Virus record (IMG/VR): IMGVR_UViG_3300025086_000045
Coordinates: 1 to 49,503 of that record
Source: a virus
Reading direction: 5' to 3' (one strand)
DNA: 49,503 nucleotides
The position numbers and the translations under genes were made by a program. Of the stretch, positions 1 to 6,481 are shown piece after piece (position 1 is the first letter of the stretch; every line of letters begins with the position of its first letter). The notes under the pieces are model-generated. The model was not told the DNA's origin, did not search any database, and was given only the letters and a program-made list of their open reading frames with translations.

Positions 1-335
1 TATCTTTTAAGATAATCTATCAATGATTCAGGTAAATAACGCTGCATTAGGACTAAATCCGTGTTACATGCAATGTCTACCATGGTATATACTGGATCCT
101 GCTGATCAGGGACCTTGGTAAAACCTTTCTCCCACTCTACAACAGAATTAAATATATCATCTACATTTTCGTTTACAAATACTCTATGACCATTATACCT
201 TGACATATAACAATAGGTATCTACACAACCTCCAAAGCAACCGTATACTAGGTTAGGGGCTATGCAGTTTGCACTATTGTTATTGTCTTTGGTAACTAGG
301 GTTTTAGTATTTTGATGCTTAATTTCCGCATTCAT
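1..335 (-). CDS. Radical-SAM-like protein, spore photoproduct lyase type (3' part cut by window edge)
   Basis: Only the first 111 residues are inside the window; the gene continues past position 1. The visible part starts at an ATG at 335 and reads without a stop. Residues 34-44 contain YGCFGGCVDTYCY, which resembles the iron-sulfur signature of the spore photoproduct lyase branch of radical SAM enzymes (Cys cluster followed by YCY), but the spacing is CX3CX4C rather than the usual CX3CX2C. About 55 residues later comes VDIACNTDL, similar to the strand ending in a tDp/tDl motif in that branch. Such enzymes cleave S-adenosylmethionine to start radical chemistry; the substrate here cannot be told. 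It follows the gene at 344-571 by 8 bases, so it is the distal gene of the same operon. The family call is an inference from a short stretch. Confidence 0.5.
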   Translation of the reverse strand, partial: MNAEIKHQNTKTLVTKDNNNSANCIAPNLVYGCFGGCVDTYCYMSRYNGHRVFVNENVDDIFNSVVEWEKGFTKVPDQQDPVYTMVDIACNTDLVLMQRYLPESLIDYLKR

Positions 336-343
336 TGTTTATT

Positions 344-571
344 CTAAAAAGCTTCTTCTTCTTTTTGATTTTTTCTCTTGTCTGTCTCCCAGTCAAATTT
401 TGTGAGATCTTTTGTATTATAATCTGCCTCCGCAATTGCCTTGTTGTACTCATCCCAATTATATATTTTTAATTTGTACATTCTTAACACATCGCTTGAT
501 GTTATCTCAGGAGGTAATTCTCCATCATTTGCATTACATATGTCTATATATAAGTTTTTCATATGTCCCAT
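344..571 (-). CDS. Small hypothetical protein
   Basis: A 75-residue charged soluble protein without a domain I recognise. Two ATGs lie close together (571 and 562); the second, giving MKNLYIDICN, is an equally good start. The C-terminus is rich in Lys and Glu. It lies 2 bases after the stop of the putative regulator upstream and 8 bases before the radical-SAM-like gene, so the three are probably cotranscribed and translated in sequence. Confidence 0.7.
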   Translation of the reverse strand: MGHMKNLYIDICNANDGELPPEITSSDVLRMYKLKIYNWDEYNKAIAEADYNTKDLTKFDWETDKRKNQKEEEAF

Positions 572-573
572 AG

Positions 574-1053
574 TTATGATCTTACTAATTTTACTTTATA
601 ACCACTCTCATCAATTTTAAGACCTGCCTCTAACAGTTTTCTTACCGCTTGATTTTTAGTAATACTATATTTTCTAGAATACACCTCAAGTCTTTTATTA
701 CACTTTAATGATATTGGTGTATTAAGATGTGCATCAATGCCATTTACTATAGTTTCTGGAACATCATATGGAAACTTTTTATATAAATCTCCTATGTTTC
801 TAAGAAACCTAGCATCATTTTCTTTTATGTACATCCCAGCTTGTCTTTTAGCAATAGAAACAGATGGCCTACTTAATCTAAATGTGGTTAGCTTAAATAT
901 ATCAGAAATCTCTTTCTCAGTATAATCAAACTTATAAAATAAAAGAGCTATGATATAGTTTCTCTTATCAATATAGGCTCTTTCTCTAGTAGTTACTGGT
1001 GGTAATAAATGTTTTATTTCCAATAGTACTTCTTTTTCTGTAAAATATTTCAT
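574..1053 (-). CDS. Putative DNA-binding protein with N-terminal HTH and C-terminal ribbon-helix-helix
   Basis: The protein has 159 residues. Residues 45-72 (TEKEISDIFKLT followed by RPSVSIAKRQAG) read like a sigma/LuxR-type helix-turn-helix, where a short helix, a turn and a recognition helix are visible. The last third (TPISLKCNKRLEVY, then ITKNQAVRKLLEAGL) has the strand-helix-helix pattern of Arc/MetJ ribbon-helix-helix proteins. This suggests a phage transcription regulator in the early block, but no close relative is recognised and the two-domain reading is inference. The C-terminus is basic (KVKLVRS), consistent with nucleic-acid binding. The tiny membrane gene upstream ends 4 bases before this start. 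Confidence 0.7.
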   Translation of the reverse strand: MKYFTEKEVLLEIKHLLPPVTTRERAYIDKRNYIIALLFYKFDYTEKEISDIFKLTTFRLSRPSVSIAKRQAGMYIKENDARFLRNIGDLYKKFPYDVPETIVNGIDAHLNTPISLKCNKRLEVYSRKYSITKNQAVRKLLEAGLKIDESGYKVKLVRS

Positions 1054-1057
1054 GTTT

Positions 1058-1237
1058 TTAAATAAAAAATGGCCACAGTAGACCCTTAAATTCTCCTACA
1101 AATGGCCCGATAAATAATGTTGTAATGAACTCATGATTCTGCGCAAATAGATACCAAAAATATAGTGCTGCACATTGCGACACTATAAAGTATAATACTA
1201 GCAGAATCATTGATCCCTCAAAGATTCTTTCTCCCAT
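1058..1237 (-). CDS. Small membrane protein (59 aa)
   Basis: This short gene starts at the ATG at 1237 (MGERIFEGSMILLVLY) and stops with TAA at 1058. Residues 10-32 form a long hydrophobic stretch rich in Leu, Ile, Tyr and Phe, and a second hydrophobic segment (FITTLFIGPFVG and LLWPFFI) occupies the C-terminal half, so it looks like an inner-membrane protein with one or two spans. It fills the gap between two well-supported genes with only 4 and 14 bases on either side, which argues that it is real. No function can be assigned; small phage membrane proteins of this kind often act on the host envelope or in superinfection exclusion. Confidence 0.65.
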   Translation of the reverse strand: MGERIFEGSMILLVLYFIVSQCAALYFWYLFAQNHEFITTLFIGPFVGEFKGLLWPFFI

Positions 1238-1251
1238 AAATTAATTGTTAT

Positions 1252-1581
1252 TTAAGCTAAGGTAGATAAATCAGCATCATCTGCATAAACCTCTACAGCT
1301 TTTTTTATTTCTTCTTCAATTCTCTCATCATAACTCTCTGCACGTTCTTTAAACTTAATCATAGAATCCTCAGGTACAAGTAAAAATCTTTCAATTGCAT
1401 AATATTTATATGGTGCAGAAGCTTGAGTTAACTTAACTTCTTCAAGAGCAATACCTAAATTACCATCTTGTAAAGCTAACTCAACTACTTCTGTAATAGT
1501 GTAAACTACACCTTCTTCAATCCATTCTTCTTCTGAAATACCGTCTGGTTTATTACTGCTATCTATACAAATTGCTTTCAT
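1252..1581 (-). CDS. Hypothetical acidic protein
   Basis: A 109-residue acidic protein. The first 75 residues alternate short strands and turns (MKAICIDSSNKPDGI, EEGVVYTITEVV, APYKYYAIERFLLVP), a pattern I associate with small beta-barrel proteins common in phages of Bacteroidota but to which no function is attached. The C-terminal 35 residues are a Glu-rich helix. The start overlaps the end of the ClpS-like gene upstream by 23 bases, so the two are probably translationally coupled. Confidence 0.75.
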   Translation of the reverse strand: MKAICIDSSNKPDGISEEEWIEEGVVYTITEVVELALQDGNLGIALEEVKLTQASAPYKYYAIERFLLVPEDSMIKFKERAESYDERIEEEIKKAVEVYADDADLSTLA

Positions 1582-1816
1582 ATTCTTCTAAACTTGCTTC
1601 AATGTTTACGTGATCTAAAGTTTCTAAAATCTCATACATTTTATCAAAAGATCCAGATGCAATATCTATTTGACCTTTTTCATGTGCAATAAGAGCACAT
1701 TGCTCTGCTTGAATAGGCGTATGTTTACATATTTCTATTAAGCATCCAACAACATATTGAAAACTCAATACGTCATCATTATACAAAGTAACCTTATGTG
1801 TTTTATATTTACCCAT
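1559..1816 (-). CDS. clpS: ClpS-like N-degron adaptor
   Basis: An 85-residue protein that matches the ClpS core over nearly its whole length. ClpS binds proteins with destabilising N-terminal residues and hands them to ClpAP/ClpCP. The E. coli pocket residues Asn34, Asp35 and His66 have counterparts Asn13, Asp14 and His45 here, with exactly the same 32-residue spacing (YNDDVLSF ... ALIAHEKG). The gate residue Met40 is replaced by Phe19, and Val43 is kept as Val22. The flexible N-terminal extension that host ClpS uses to engage ClpA is almost absent: only 8 residues precede the first strand. It overlaps the next gene by 23 bases. A phage-borne adaptor could redirect host proteolysis or act as an anti-adaptor; which one is not visible. 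Confidence 0.85.
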   Translation of the reverse strand: MGKYKTHKVTLYNDDVLSFQYVVGCLIEICKHTPIQAEQCALIAHEKGQIDIASGSFDKMYEILETLDHVNIEASLEEYESNLYR

Positions 1817-1853
1817 ATAATAATATACTAATTTTTGGGCAGATATTAGGTAT

Positions 1854-2951
1854 CTAACCCAGGTTAACGTTGTAATTCTTCCATTCTATTTTAGAACTAT
1901 CTAGACCTTCTAAAGCTGTCTTGACCCATTTTTCATCTACAGTATGTTTATAACATAATATATGTACTATAGCTTTTTCATCTGGATTAAGCCTTAGTAA
2001 CCTTCCTATCCTCTGAGCAGACTTTCTTTCATTACCATATGCATGCATAATAATCCCTTGTCTAAGATTTGGAATGTTTACACCCTCATTTAACTGCATT
2101 ACAGAAGATAATTTATTTATAGTACCTTCTTTAAATAATTCAAGATTTGCTTCTGAGTCTATGTTATTACTATGATAGCTATACTCACAAAGTCTATCAG
2201 CTTGTTCTTGAGTATTAGCAAACATTATACACTTATCTTTTATACTAGTAAATAGTAATTTAGCATATTGCTCCTTGCTCGGATACTCTTTCATAGCCTT
2301 CATTCGCATTATACGTAGCATATGCATAGATCCTGCACCAGTATCGATCCTATTACACCAATAACCATAATTCTTTTGCTCTGAAGTTTTAAAACTTTTA
2401 TTCTTCATTTCTACTAGATAATTATTTTTTGTACTTAATTCAAGTTCATGTACAAGTATCTGGTAATCATTAAGAATATTATTATTTACAGCACTATCAG
2501 TAACAAATTCATATACTATTGGACAGAATTCATCTACCAATCTACCTTTTTCAGACTTGTGATATTTAGGTGGTGTACCTGTAAGACCCAGAATCTTACC
2601 ATTATACTCATTTAGAAACTCTCTATGAGAATCTAACAAACTATGGCATTCGTCTAGATATACAATATCAAAATCTTTTGGATTTTTCTTATTTAAGCTT
2701 AAGTAAGTTGTGAATGTAGCTTTTGTTAATAACTTTTGCTTATCAAATTTAAGGGCTTCTGCTCTCCAACTATCAAAAATTGATAGCTTTGGTGCAACCA
2801 CAAGTATGTTTAACATCGGAGAATAATTATTCTCTAAGTGATTTAATGCTACAAGTGTCTTACCAACACCTGTGGCCAATCCTAAACCGCATCTGTTAAT
2901 ACCTATAGTTTTCTTAAGAGCTTCAGCTTGCACTTTATCTCTATCTACCAT
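1854..2951 (-). CDS. SF2 DEAD/DEAH-type helicase (DECH box)
   Basis: A 365-residue ATP-dependent helicase. Motif I is ATGVGKT at residues 26-32, motif II is DECH at 100-103, motif III is LTGTP a little further on, and the second RecA-like domain carries IMFANTQEQADRL and motif VI QRIGRLLR near 315-322. It is short for a superfamily 2 helicase, with little beyond the two RecA folds, as in phage helicases of the UvsW/ResIII kind. It probably acts in phage DNA replication or recombination. It overlaps the preceding gene by 11 bases and is followed by the ClpS-like gene after 37 bases. Confidence 0.9.
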   Translation of the reverse strand: MVDRDKVQAEALKKTIGINRCGLGLATGVGKTLVALNHLENNYSPMLNILVVAPKLSIFDSWRAEALKFDKQKLLTKATFTTYLSLNKKNPKDFDIVYLDECHSLLDSHREFLNEYNGKILGLTGTPPKYHKSEKGRLVDEFCPIVYEFVTDSAVNNNILNDYQILVHELELSTKNNYLVEMKNKSFKTSEQKNYGYWCNRIDTGAGSMHMLRIMRMKAMKEYPSKEQYAKLLFTSIKDKCIMFANTQEQADRLCEYSYHSNNIDSEANLELFKEGTINKLSSVMQLNEGVNIPNLRQGIIMHAYGNERKSAQRIGRLLRLNPDEKAIVHILCYKHTVDEKWVKTALEGLDSSKIEWKNYNVNLG

Positions 2952-3192
2952 ATCTTATTTTTTGTTTATCTTCTAAATATGTTAATACTTTATACCAATG
3001 AGACTTTGCAGTCTCTCTTGCCAATTCTTTAACTGTCACAATTGCTGCTTGCAATGCTTCCCTATGCTCTAATTTTTCTCCTATTACATTTTTAGAAGGT
3101 GAATCAAACTTTAAATGTTTTGCAATTAAATCTTCAGCTGCATCTTTTGCTTTTGGGTAATCTGTATTAAACTCTTGTTTTTGATGTATCAT
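2941..3192 (-). CDS. Hypothetical small alpha-helical protein
   Basis: An 83-residue, mostly helical, charged protein with no recognised domain. It overlaps the helicase start by 11 bases and the preceding gene by 4 bases (ATGA), so it is embedded in the same translationally coupled chain. The C-terminus is basic (KQKIRYGR). A helper role for the helicase is possible from position alone. Confidence 0.7.
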   Translation of the reverse strand: MIHQKQEFNTDYPKAKDAAEDLIAKHLKFDSPSKNVIGEKLEHREALQAAIVTVKELARETAKSHWYKVLTYLEDKQKIRYGR

Positions 3193-3410
3193 TTTACTGT
3201 ACCTTTTAATTTTAATTTTATTTCATCTGCCCAATAACCTTTAACTTCTATTCTTTTCTTCTTTCTATTAAAGTTAGTTATCCATGCTTTAGGTATCCAA
3301 AACTTTACACCTGGTCTAACTTCAATAAAATGAGCACCAGCTGTAGAATTATACAGTTTAGTATAATTAAAAAAGACTGTAGTTCTATTGTCAGCTCTAA
3401 ATTGTCTCAT
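3189..3410 (-). CDS. Hypothetical small basic beta-rich protein
   Basis: A 73-residue basic protein whose sequence alternates strands and turns (TVFFNYTKLYN, GVKFWIPKAWI, RIEVKGYWADEI). The shape suggests a small beta barrel of the OB or SH3 kind, which would fit nucleic-acid binding beside a helicase and an HNH nuclease, but nothing diagnostic is present. It ends in a 4-base overlap with the next gene and starts 4 bases after the HNH gene stop. Confidence 0.65.
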   Translation of the reverse strand: MRQFRADNRTTVFFNYTKLYNSTAGAHFIEVRPGVKFWIPKAWITNFNRKKKRIEVKGYWADEIKLKLKGTVK

Positions 3411-3414
3411 AAAA

Positions 3415-3822
3415 TTATTTTAAATATTTCATAATTCTTGCCTTTTTTGGATTATCATGTATCCAATTATGACAATTCCTGCAGACAGGAATCCATGTAC
3501 TTTGAATTAAATAGTAAGTATCACGGTTACTACCTGCATATGTATGGTGGATATCAGTAGCAGAACTACTGCATCCTTGAACTTTAACTTTACATGTGGA
3601 ATTGTCATTAAGATACCTTTCTCTTAACTTAAGATACTCAGCATCTTTCTTCTTTCTTTTAGCAGAAACACGAGGGATAATAGAAGCGTTTGGTTTCTGT
3701 GACTTGTTAGTACTGCTTTTGTGGCAACTCCAGCAATATTTACAGTATCTATTACCCTCATGATTCTTCCATATGACAGTCATCTTTTGACAACCATCAC
3801 ATTCTTTTAACTTTGGTTTCAT
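3415..3822 (-). CDS. HNH endonuclease with N-terminal zinc finger
   Basis: The 135-residue protein has an N-terminal zinc-ribbon (Cys8, Cys11, Cys27, Cys30, with a further Cys33), a basic linker, and a C-terminal HNH fold: Cys77 and Cys84, then DIHHTY with His92/His93, then CRNCHNWIH with Cys114, Cys117, His118 and His122. The His-His pair, the central Asn116/Asn119 and the last His fit a beta-beta-alpha metal nuclease, and the surrounding cysteines a structural zinc. Such proteins in phages act in recombination, packaging or as homing-type nucleases; the NinG-like recombination family is one possibility. It shares TAATG with the upstream stop. Confidence 0.8.
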   Translation of the reverse strand: MKPKLKECDGCQKMTVIWKNHEGNRYCKYCWSCHKSSTNKSQKPNASIIPRVSAKRKKKDAEYLKLRERYLNDNSTCKVKVQGCSSSATDIHHTYAGSNRDTYYLIQSTWIPVCRNCHNWIHDNPKKARIMKYLK

Positions 3823-4343
3823 TAAACATTTTTAAGTCTAGGCAATTGATTAGGATCTCTAGTTAAACTTAAAAAGTTTGAACTCAAGATTCCTTCTTCA
3901 ATAAATATACGAATTATTTCATGCTTATCAATATTTAAATCTTTAAAATTTAAAGTATTTCTAACTTTGAAATCTGTATCCGTATTACCAAGCATAAACT
4001 TAGTAAATTTTGTATCAGGAAACCATTTAGCAAACATTTTATTAGTAATTGCTATTACTTTTCTTTGTTTTGCCTCATTAAGAACACGTTGTGCTCTTCT
4101 ATTAACTCTTTGGATTCTTATTTTCTTTTGCTTACTCATCTTTTCTACTTCTGCAGTAGGTAAAGACTTCAGACCATACAGTGCTCTCTTATACAGAAAG
4201 TTTTGATACTGTGAATATTGATCTGTTTCATATTTAGTATAAGTATTTTTCTTATACAACTGATACTCTTCTAACTTTCCAGAGTACTCAAATTTTTGTT
4301 TTTTAGTCGAACTCATATACAACTTGTTTTTTATTAAATTCAT
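3822..4343 (-). CDS. Hypothetical basic protein
   Basis: A 173-residue basic protein with long helical stretches rich in Lys, Arg and Tyr and a run KQKKIRIQRVNRRAQRVL near the middle. I do not recognise it. The ATG at 4343 lies immediately behind the U-tract of the terminator at 4348-4384, so a transcript starting beyond the terminator would be leaderless there; the ATG at 4316 (MSSTKKQKFE) is an alternative start. It is the first gene of the 335-4343 operon apart from read-through from upstream. Confidence 0.65.
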   Translation of the reverse strand: MNLIKNKLYMSSTKKQKFEYSGKLEEYQLYKKNTYTKYETDQYSQYQNFLYKRALYGLKSLPTAEVEKMSKQKKIRIQRVNRRAQRVLNEAKQRKVIAITNKMFAKWFPDTKFTKFMLGNTDTDFKVRNTLNFKDLNIDKHEIIRIFIEEGILSSNFLSLTRDPNQLPRLKNV

Positions 4344-4347
4344 AACA

Positions 4348-4384
4348 TAAAAAAAGGGGGCTTATGTCAACAACCCCCTTTTCT
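4348..4384 (-). terminator. Rho-independent terminator after the gene at 4408-4884
   Basis: On the minus strand the sequence reads AAAAGGGGG, a 13-base loop, CCCCC, then TTTTTTT. A 5-bp all-GC stem with an A/T extension and a U-tract is a standard intrinsic terminator. It separates the gene at 4408-4884 from the helicase/HNH operon and may allow partial read-through. Confidence 0.85.
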
Positions 4385-4407
4385 CGATTTACTAACCATT
4401 AAAATTT

Positions 4408-4884
4408 CTACCCTCCGATAGAAAAGTCTTCATTTGGCTGTGTAACAGCACTTGTTTTATTTGCATTATATGCACGGATTTCATCCTTATTATCATGTGC
4501 AATTAACTCATCCTCTAGATTTGCATCTACAGTCCAAGTTCTTTGCTGATAAATTGGTTTACCCATAAGAGTACATACTGGTGCATTTTCACCACCTGCT
4601 CTCTTCATTTGCTTTTCAACATTTACATCTGAAAATGGCTCTAAAGATTCTTGTGTACGAATCTTACCAGGAAGCTCTTGTCCCTCATAGAAACCTGCTT
4701 CTGTTAGTTTAACCATTTCACCTGGTACTAATGCAGTAACTCTTTTAACGTCAAGCCATCCATTTGCGCCTGTCACAACTCTTGATTGTGCAACTCTAAC
4801 ATAACCATACTCTGGCTTGTTTTCATTAACGTTAATAACTGCTTTTGTTTTTTCATCTGCTAATACTACTACTTTTGAATTCAT
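4408..4884 (-). CDS. Conserved phage protein of unknown function
   Basis: A 158-residue acidic protein. The N-terminal two thirds look beta-rich (KVVVLADEKTKAVINV, YGYVRVAQSRVV, RVTALVPGEMVKLTEAG, GQELPGKIRT) and the C-terminus is a disordered polar tail. The pattern is one I associate with crAss-like phages and related mobile elements of Bacteroidota, but no activity is established; a nucleic-acid-binding or regulatory role is only a guess. It has its own leader with a near-perfect 26-bp dyad and its own strong terminator, which points to independently controlled, probably high expression. Confidence 0.75.
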   Translation of the reverse strand: MNSKVVVLADEKTKAVINVNENKPEYGYVRVAQSRVVTGANGWLDVKRVTALVPGEMVKLTEAGFYEGQELPGKIRTQESLEPFSDVNVEKQMKRAGGENAPVCTLMGKPIYQQRTWTVDANLEDELIAHDNKDEIRAYNANKTSAVTQPNEDFSIGG

Positions 4885-4932
4885 AATATAATTTTAAAAA
4901 ATTAAATAATTGATTTTGTGAGCACAATACTA

Positions 4933-4958
4933 TACCTGTACTTGCTCAAATACAGGTA
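4933..4958 (-). promoter_or_regulatory. 26-bp dyad upstream of the 4408-4884 gene
   Basis: The arms TACCTGTA and TACAGGTA are perfect complements, and the inner bases TTG and CAA also match across the centre, so nearly all of the 26 bp are symmetric. It lies 49-74 bases upstream of the ATG at 4884. TAGTATTG follows directly downstream on the minus strand and is one base from the Bacteroidota -7 consensus TAnnTTTG. An operator for a dimeric repressor or a leader hairpin are both possible. Confidence 0.5.
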
Positions 4959-4984
4959 AGTGGACTTTATTAAGTCTATTTACA

Positions 4985-5227
4985 TTAAGATAAATCGGAT
5001 ATGTTTATGTCAGGAAAACTTTCACCATCATCACCTGTGTCTAAAAACTCTCTAGGTTCTGTTGGTTCCATTTTACCTTTTGTGTCTACAGCTGATCCAC
5101 TGAAGGGATTATTTACTGTATCACCATAGTCTAGTGCGATAAGATGCTGGATATCTTCATCAGTCAAGGACAAGTACTCTTCTATAGAGATATAGATAAC
5201 TTTTCCATTAGGTAACTGATAATTCAT
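4985..5227 (-). CDS. Hypothetical acidic protein
   Basis: An 80-residue acidic protein. The first 45 residues (LPNGKVIYISIEEYLSLTDED, then HLIALDYGDTVNNPF) look folded, with a short strand pair followed by two helices; the rest is an acidic, Pro/Gly-rich, probably disordered tail. I have an impression that similar N-terminal sequences occur in other crAss-like phages, without a known function. It is followed by the 100-base leader of the next gene. Confidence 0.7.
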   Translation of the reverse strand: MNYQLPNGKVIYISIEEYLSLTDEDIQHLIALDYGDTVNNPFSGSAVDTKGKMEPTEPREFLDTGDDGESFPDINISDLS

Positions 5228-5234
5228 ATACTAA

Positions 5235-5345
5235 TTACGCAATAAATTTTGACATGTTGGCTATCCAACAATAAAAAATTGCCATTATATAGCTAACAAG
5301 GGAAAAATAGTTTAAGATTCTCCCCTTGTCATTTGCTACAAGCAT
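5235..5345 (-). CDS. Putative membrane micropeptide (36 aa)
   Basis: A short open frame from the ATG at 5345 (MLVANDKGRILNYFS) to TAA at 5235. Residues 13-35 are a continuous hydrophobic helix (YFSLVSYIMAIFYCWIANM). It fits neatly between its neighbours, 24 bases after the upstream stop and 7 bases before the downstream start, in the same orientation. It is short enough to be chance; the operon-like spacing and the membrane helix favour a real micropeptide. Confidence 0.4.
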   Translation of the reverse strand: MLVANDKGRILNYFSLVSYIMAIFYCWIANMSKFIA

Positions 5346-5369
5346 ATATTCGACTAAAATATAATATGT

Positions 5370-5804
5370 TTAGGTTAATACATCTTCAAATCCCATACTT
5401 GCTGAAGCATAAAGATCATCTCCATACTTAAATTCTACAGTATATGGGAAATATTCTGTATAACCTCTAAATGCTGTTATCCTACAAGTGACTTCATCAT
5501 CTTCATTAAGCAGATTATTCTGCTCTAGCATTTCAAATGTTTTAGCTGCATCTGATAGACCCACTTTAAGTCTTTTCCATTTGCATCTGACTACATCTCC
5601 TTCACATAATGCCTCTGGTAAACCATTACCTAGCATAATTTGCACAAACAGTGTAGATGCTTCAGTACTCTTTAATAAAAGTTCTGTAAATAAATTTGTA
5701 ATATCATTTGATTTATCAAGACCTTGTGCTGTCTTACAAATATTATTAATCATTGCTGCAATATCCTTTTCTGTAATATTTACACCTATTTTCTTTACTT
5801 GCAT
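5370..5804 (-). CDS. Hypothetical protein
   Basis: The protein has 144 residues when started at the ATG at 5804 (MQVKKIGVNI). A GTG at 5867 would add 21 residues, but that stretch overlaps a stable hairpin and the A-rich leader typical of this phage, so the ATG is preferred. The N-terminal half is helical, and the C-terminal half alternates strands (GDVVRCKWKRLKVGL, VTCRITAFRGYTEYF, YTVEFKYGDDLY). No family is recognised. Confidence 0.7.
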   Translation of the reverse strand: MQVKKIGVNITEKDIAAMINNICKTAQGLDKSNDITNLFTELLLKSTEASTLFVQIMLGNGLPEALCEGDVVRCKWKRLKVGLSDAAKTFEMLEQNNLLNEDDEVTCRITAFRGYTEYFPYTVEFKYGDDLYASASMGFEDVLT

Positions 5805-5820
5805 AATTTTGTTTTTTAAA

Positions 5821-5858
5821 GGCTTAAGGCTGGAGACATTACATCTCCAACCTTTGCC
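5821..5858 (-). promoter_or_regulatory. Stable leader hairpin
   Basis: On the minus strand GGTTGGAGA pairs with TCTCCAGCC (nine pairs, one G-U) around a 7-base loop, and an outer GGC/GCC pair extends it across a small internal loop. It is 24 bases upstream of the ATG at 5804 and covers the alternative GTG start region. No U-tract follows, so it is more likely an RNA leader structure or processing signal than a terminator. Confidence 0.5.
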
Positions 5859-5878
5859 CGTATCCACTTAAAAAATCT

Positions 5879-6109
5879 TTAACTACAAATATGAGAGTTT
5901 CCTATACTTGCTAATATGGCAAATAGTATTACTATAACAGTTACAATTAATGCTACTGTTTGAACGTTATACTGGTATTTTAAACTACGATATTTATTTC
6001 TTGTGCTATTTAGTCTATTTAAAGTAGCTTTTTCAATATGCTTTGACATGCTTAAATCATGTTCTAAATCATTTTCTAATGCATGTATTACTTTTTCAGC
6101 TTGCTTCAT
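5879..6109 (-). CDS. Tail-anchored coiled-coil membrane protein
   Basis: The start at 6109 (MKQAEKVIHALEND) gives 76 residues; an upstream ATG at 6157 would run across most of the lipoprotein gene and is less likely. Residues 1-45 are a charged helix with coiled-coil character, and residues 52-70 are a strong transmembrane helix (TVALIVTVIVILFAILASI) near the C-terminus, so the protein should be anchored by its tail. It overlaps the end of the lipoprotein gene upstream by 14 bases, suggesting that the pair is made together. No function is known. Confidence 0.6.
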   Translation of the reverse strand: MKQAEKVIHALENDLEHDLSMSKHIEKATLNRLNSTRNKYRSLKYQYNVQTVALIVTVIVILFAILASIGNSHICS

Positions 6110-6275
6110 CTTCTGATATGTCCCCATATTCCATATTATTGTGACCATAAGCCTCACAGGATGCAGTTGATTTACATCCTGAGCTTAATAATCCGATTAA
6201 TACTACTATAAAAATAATCATAACACTGCCAAATATCTTGACGAATGCTGATGTTGGTATTTTTCTTACTTTCAT
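6096..6275 (-). CDS. Small predicted lipoprotein
   Basis: A 59-residue protein starting at the ATG at 6275. It begins with a basic N-region (MKVRKIPTS), then a hydrophobic core (VMIIFIVVLIGLL), then the lipobox LSSGC with Cys34 as the lipidation site, and a short polar mature part of 26 residues. The start overlaps the stop of the upstream gene as ATGA and the end overlaps the tail-anchored gene, so translation is tightly coupled. An envelope function such as superinfection exclusion or an accessory spanin part is possible; the lysis cassette on the other strand has its own spanin. Confidence 0.7.
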   Translation of the reverse strand: MKVRKIPTSAFVKIFGSVMIIFIVVLIGLLSSGCKSTASCEAYGHNNMEYGDISEDEAS

Positions 6276-6469
6276 AATTCAAAATTTGGGAGACCATACT
6301 GTGGAACCATCATCTGATGATGTAATAAAAGCAATTGAGCTTTAATTCCTTTTAAATTTAATGTAGTAATCCTACAATCATATTTGCTTTCTATTTCTTC
6401 TACTCTTATTTCTTCTTGATGTACAGCCAAATGTAGGTCTTGTACTTCTTCAATCATATCTTCAATCAT
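6272..6469 (-). CDS. Hypothetical small protein
   Basis: A 65-residue protein with an acidic helical N-terminal half (MIEDMIEEVQDLHLAVHQEE) that could form a coiled coil, and a more hydrophobic C-terminus. The stop TGA overlaps the ATG of the lipoprotein gene (ATGA). No family is recognised. Confidence 0.6.
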   Translation of the reverse strand: MIEDMIEEVQDLHLAVHQEEIRVEEIESKYDCRITTLNLKGIKAQLLLLHHQMMVPQYGLPNFEL

Positions 6470-6481
6470 AATTTCTAATTT

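Noticed and set aside
5805-5867. GTG start at 5867 for the gene ending at 5370
   Set aside because: The extension overlaps a stable hairpin and the A-rich leader that precedes ATG starts elsewhere in this genome.
6110-6157. ATG at 6157 as start of the tail-anchored protein
   Set aside because: It would run through most of the mature part of the lipoprotein gene, whose ATGA overlap and lipobox are convincing; the ATG at 6109 gives a sensible coiled-coil start.
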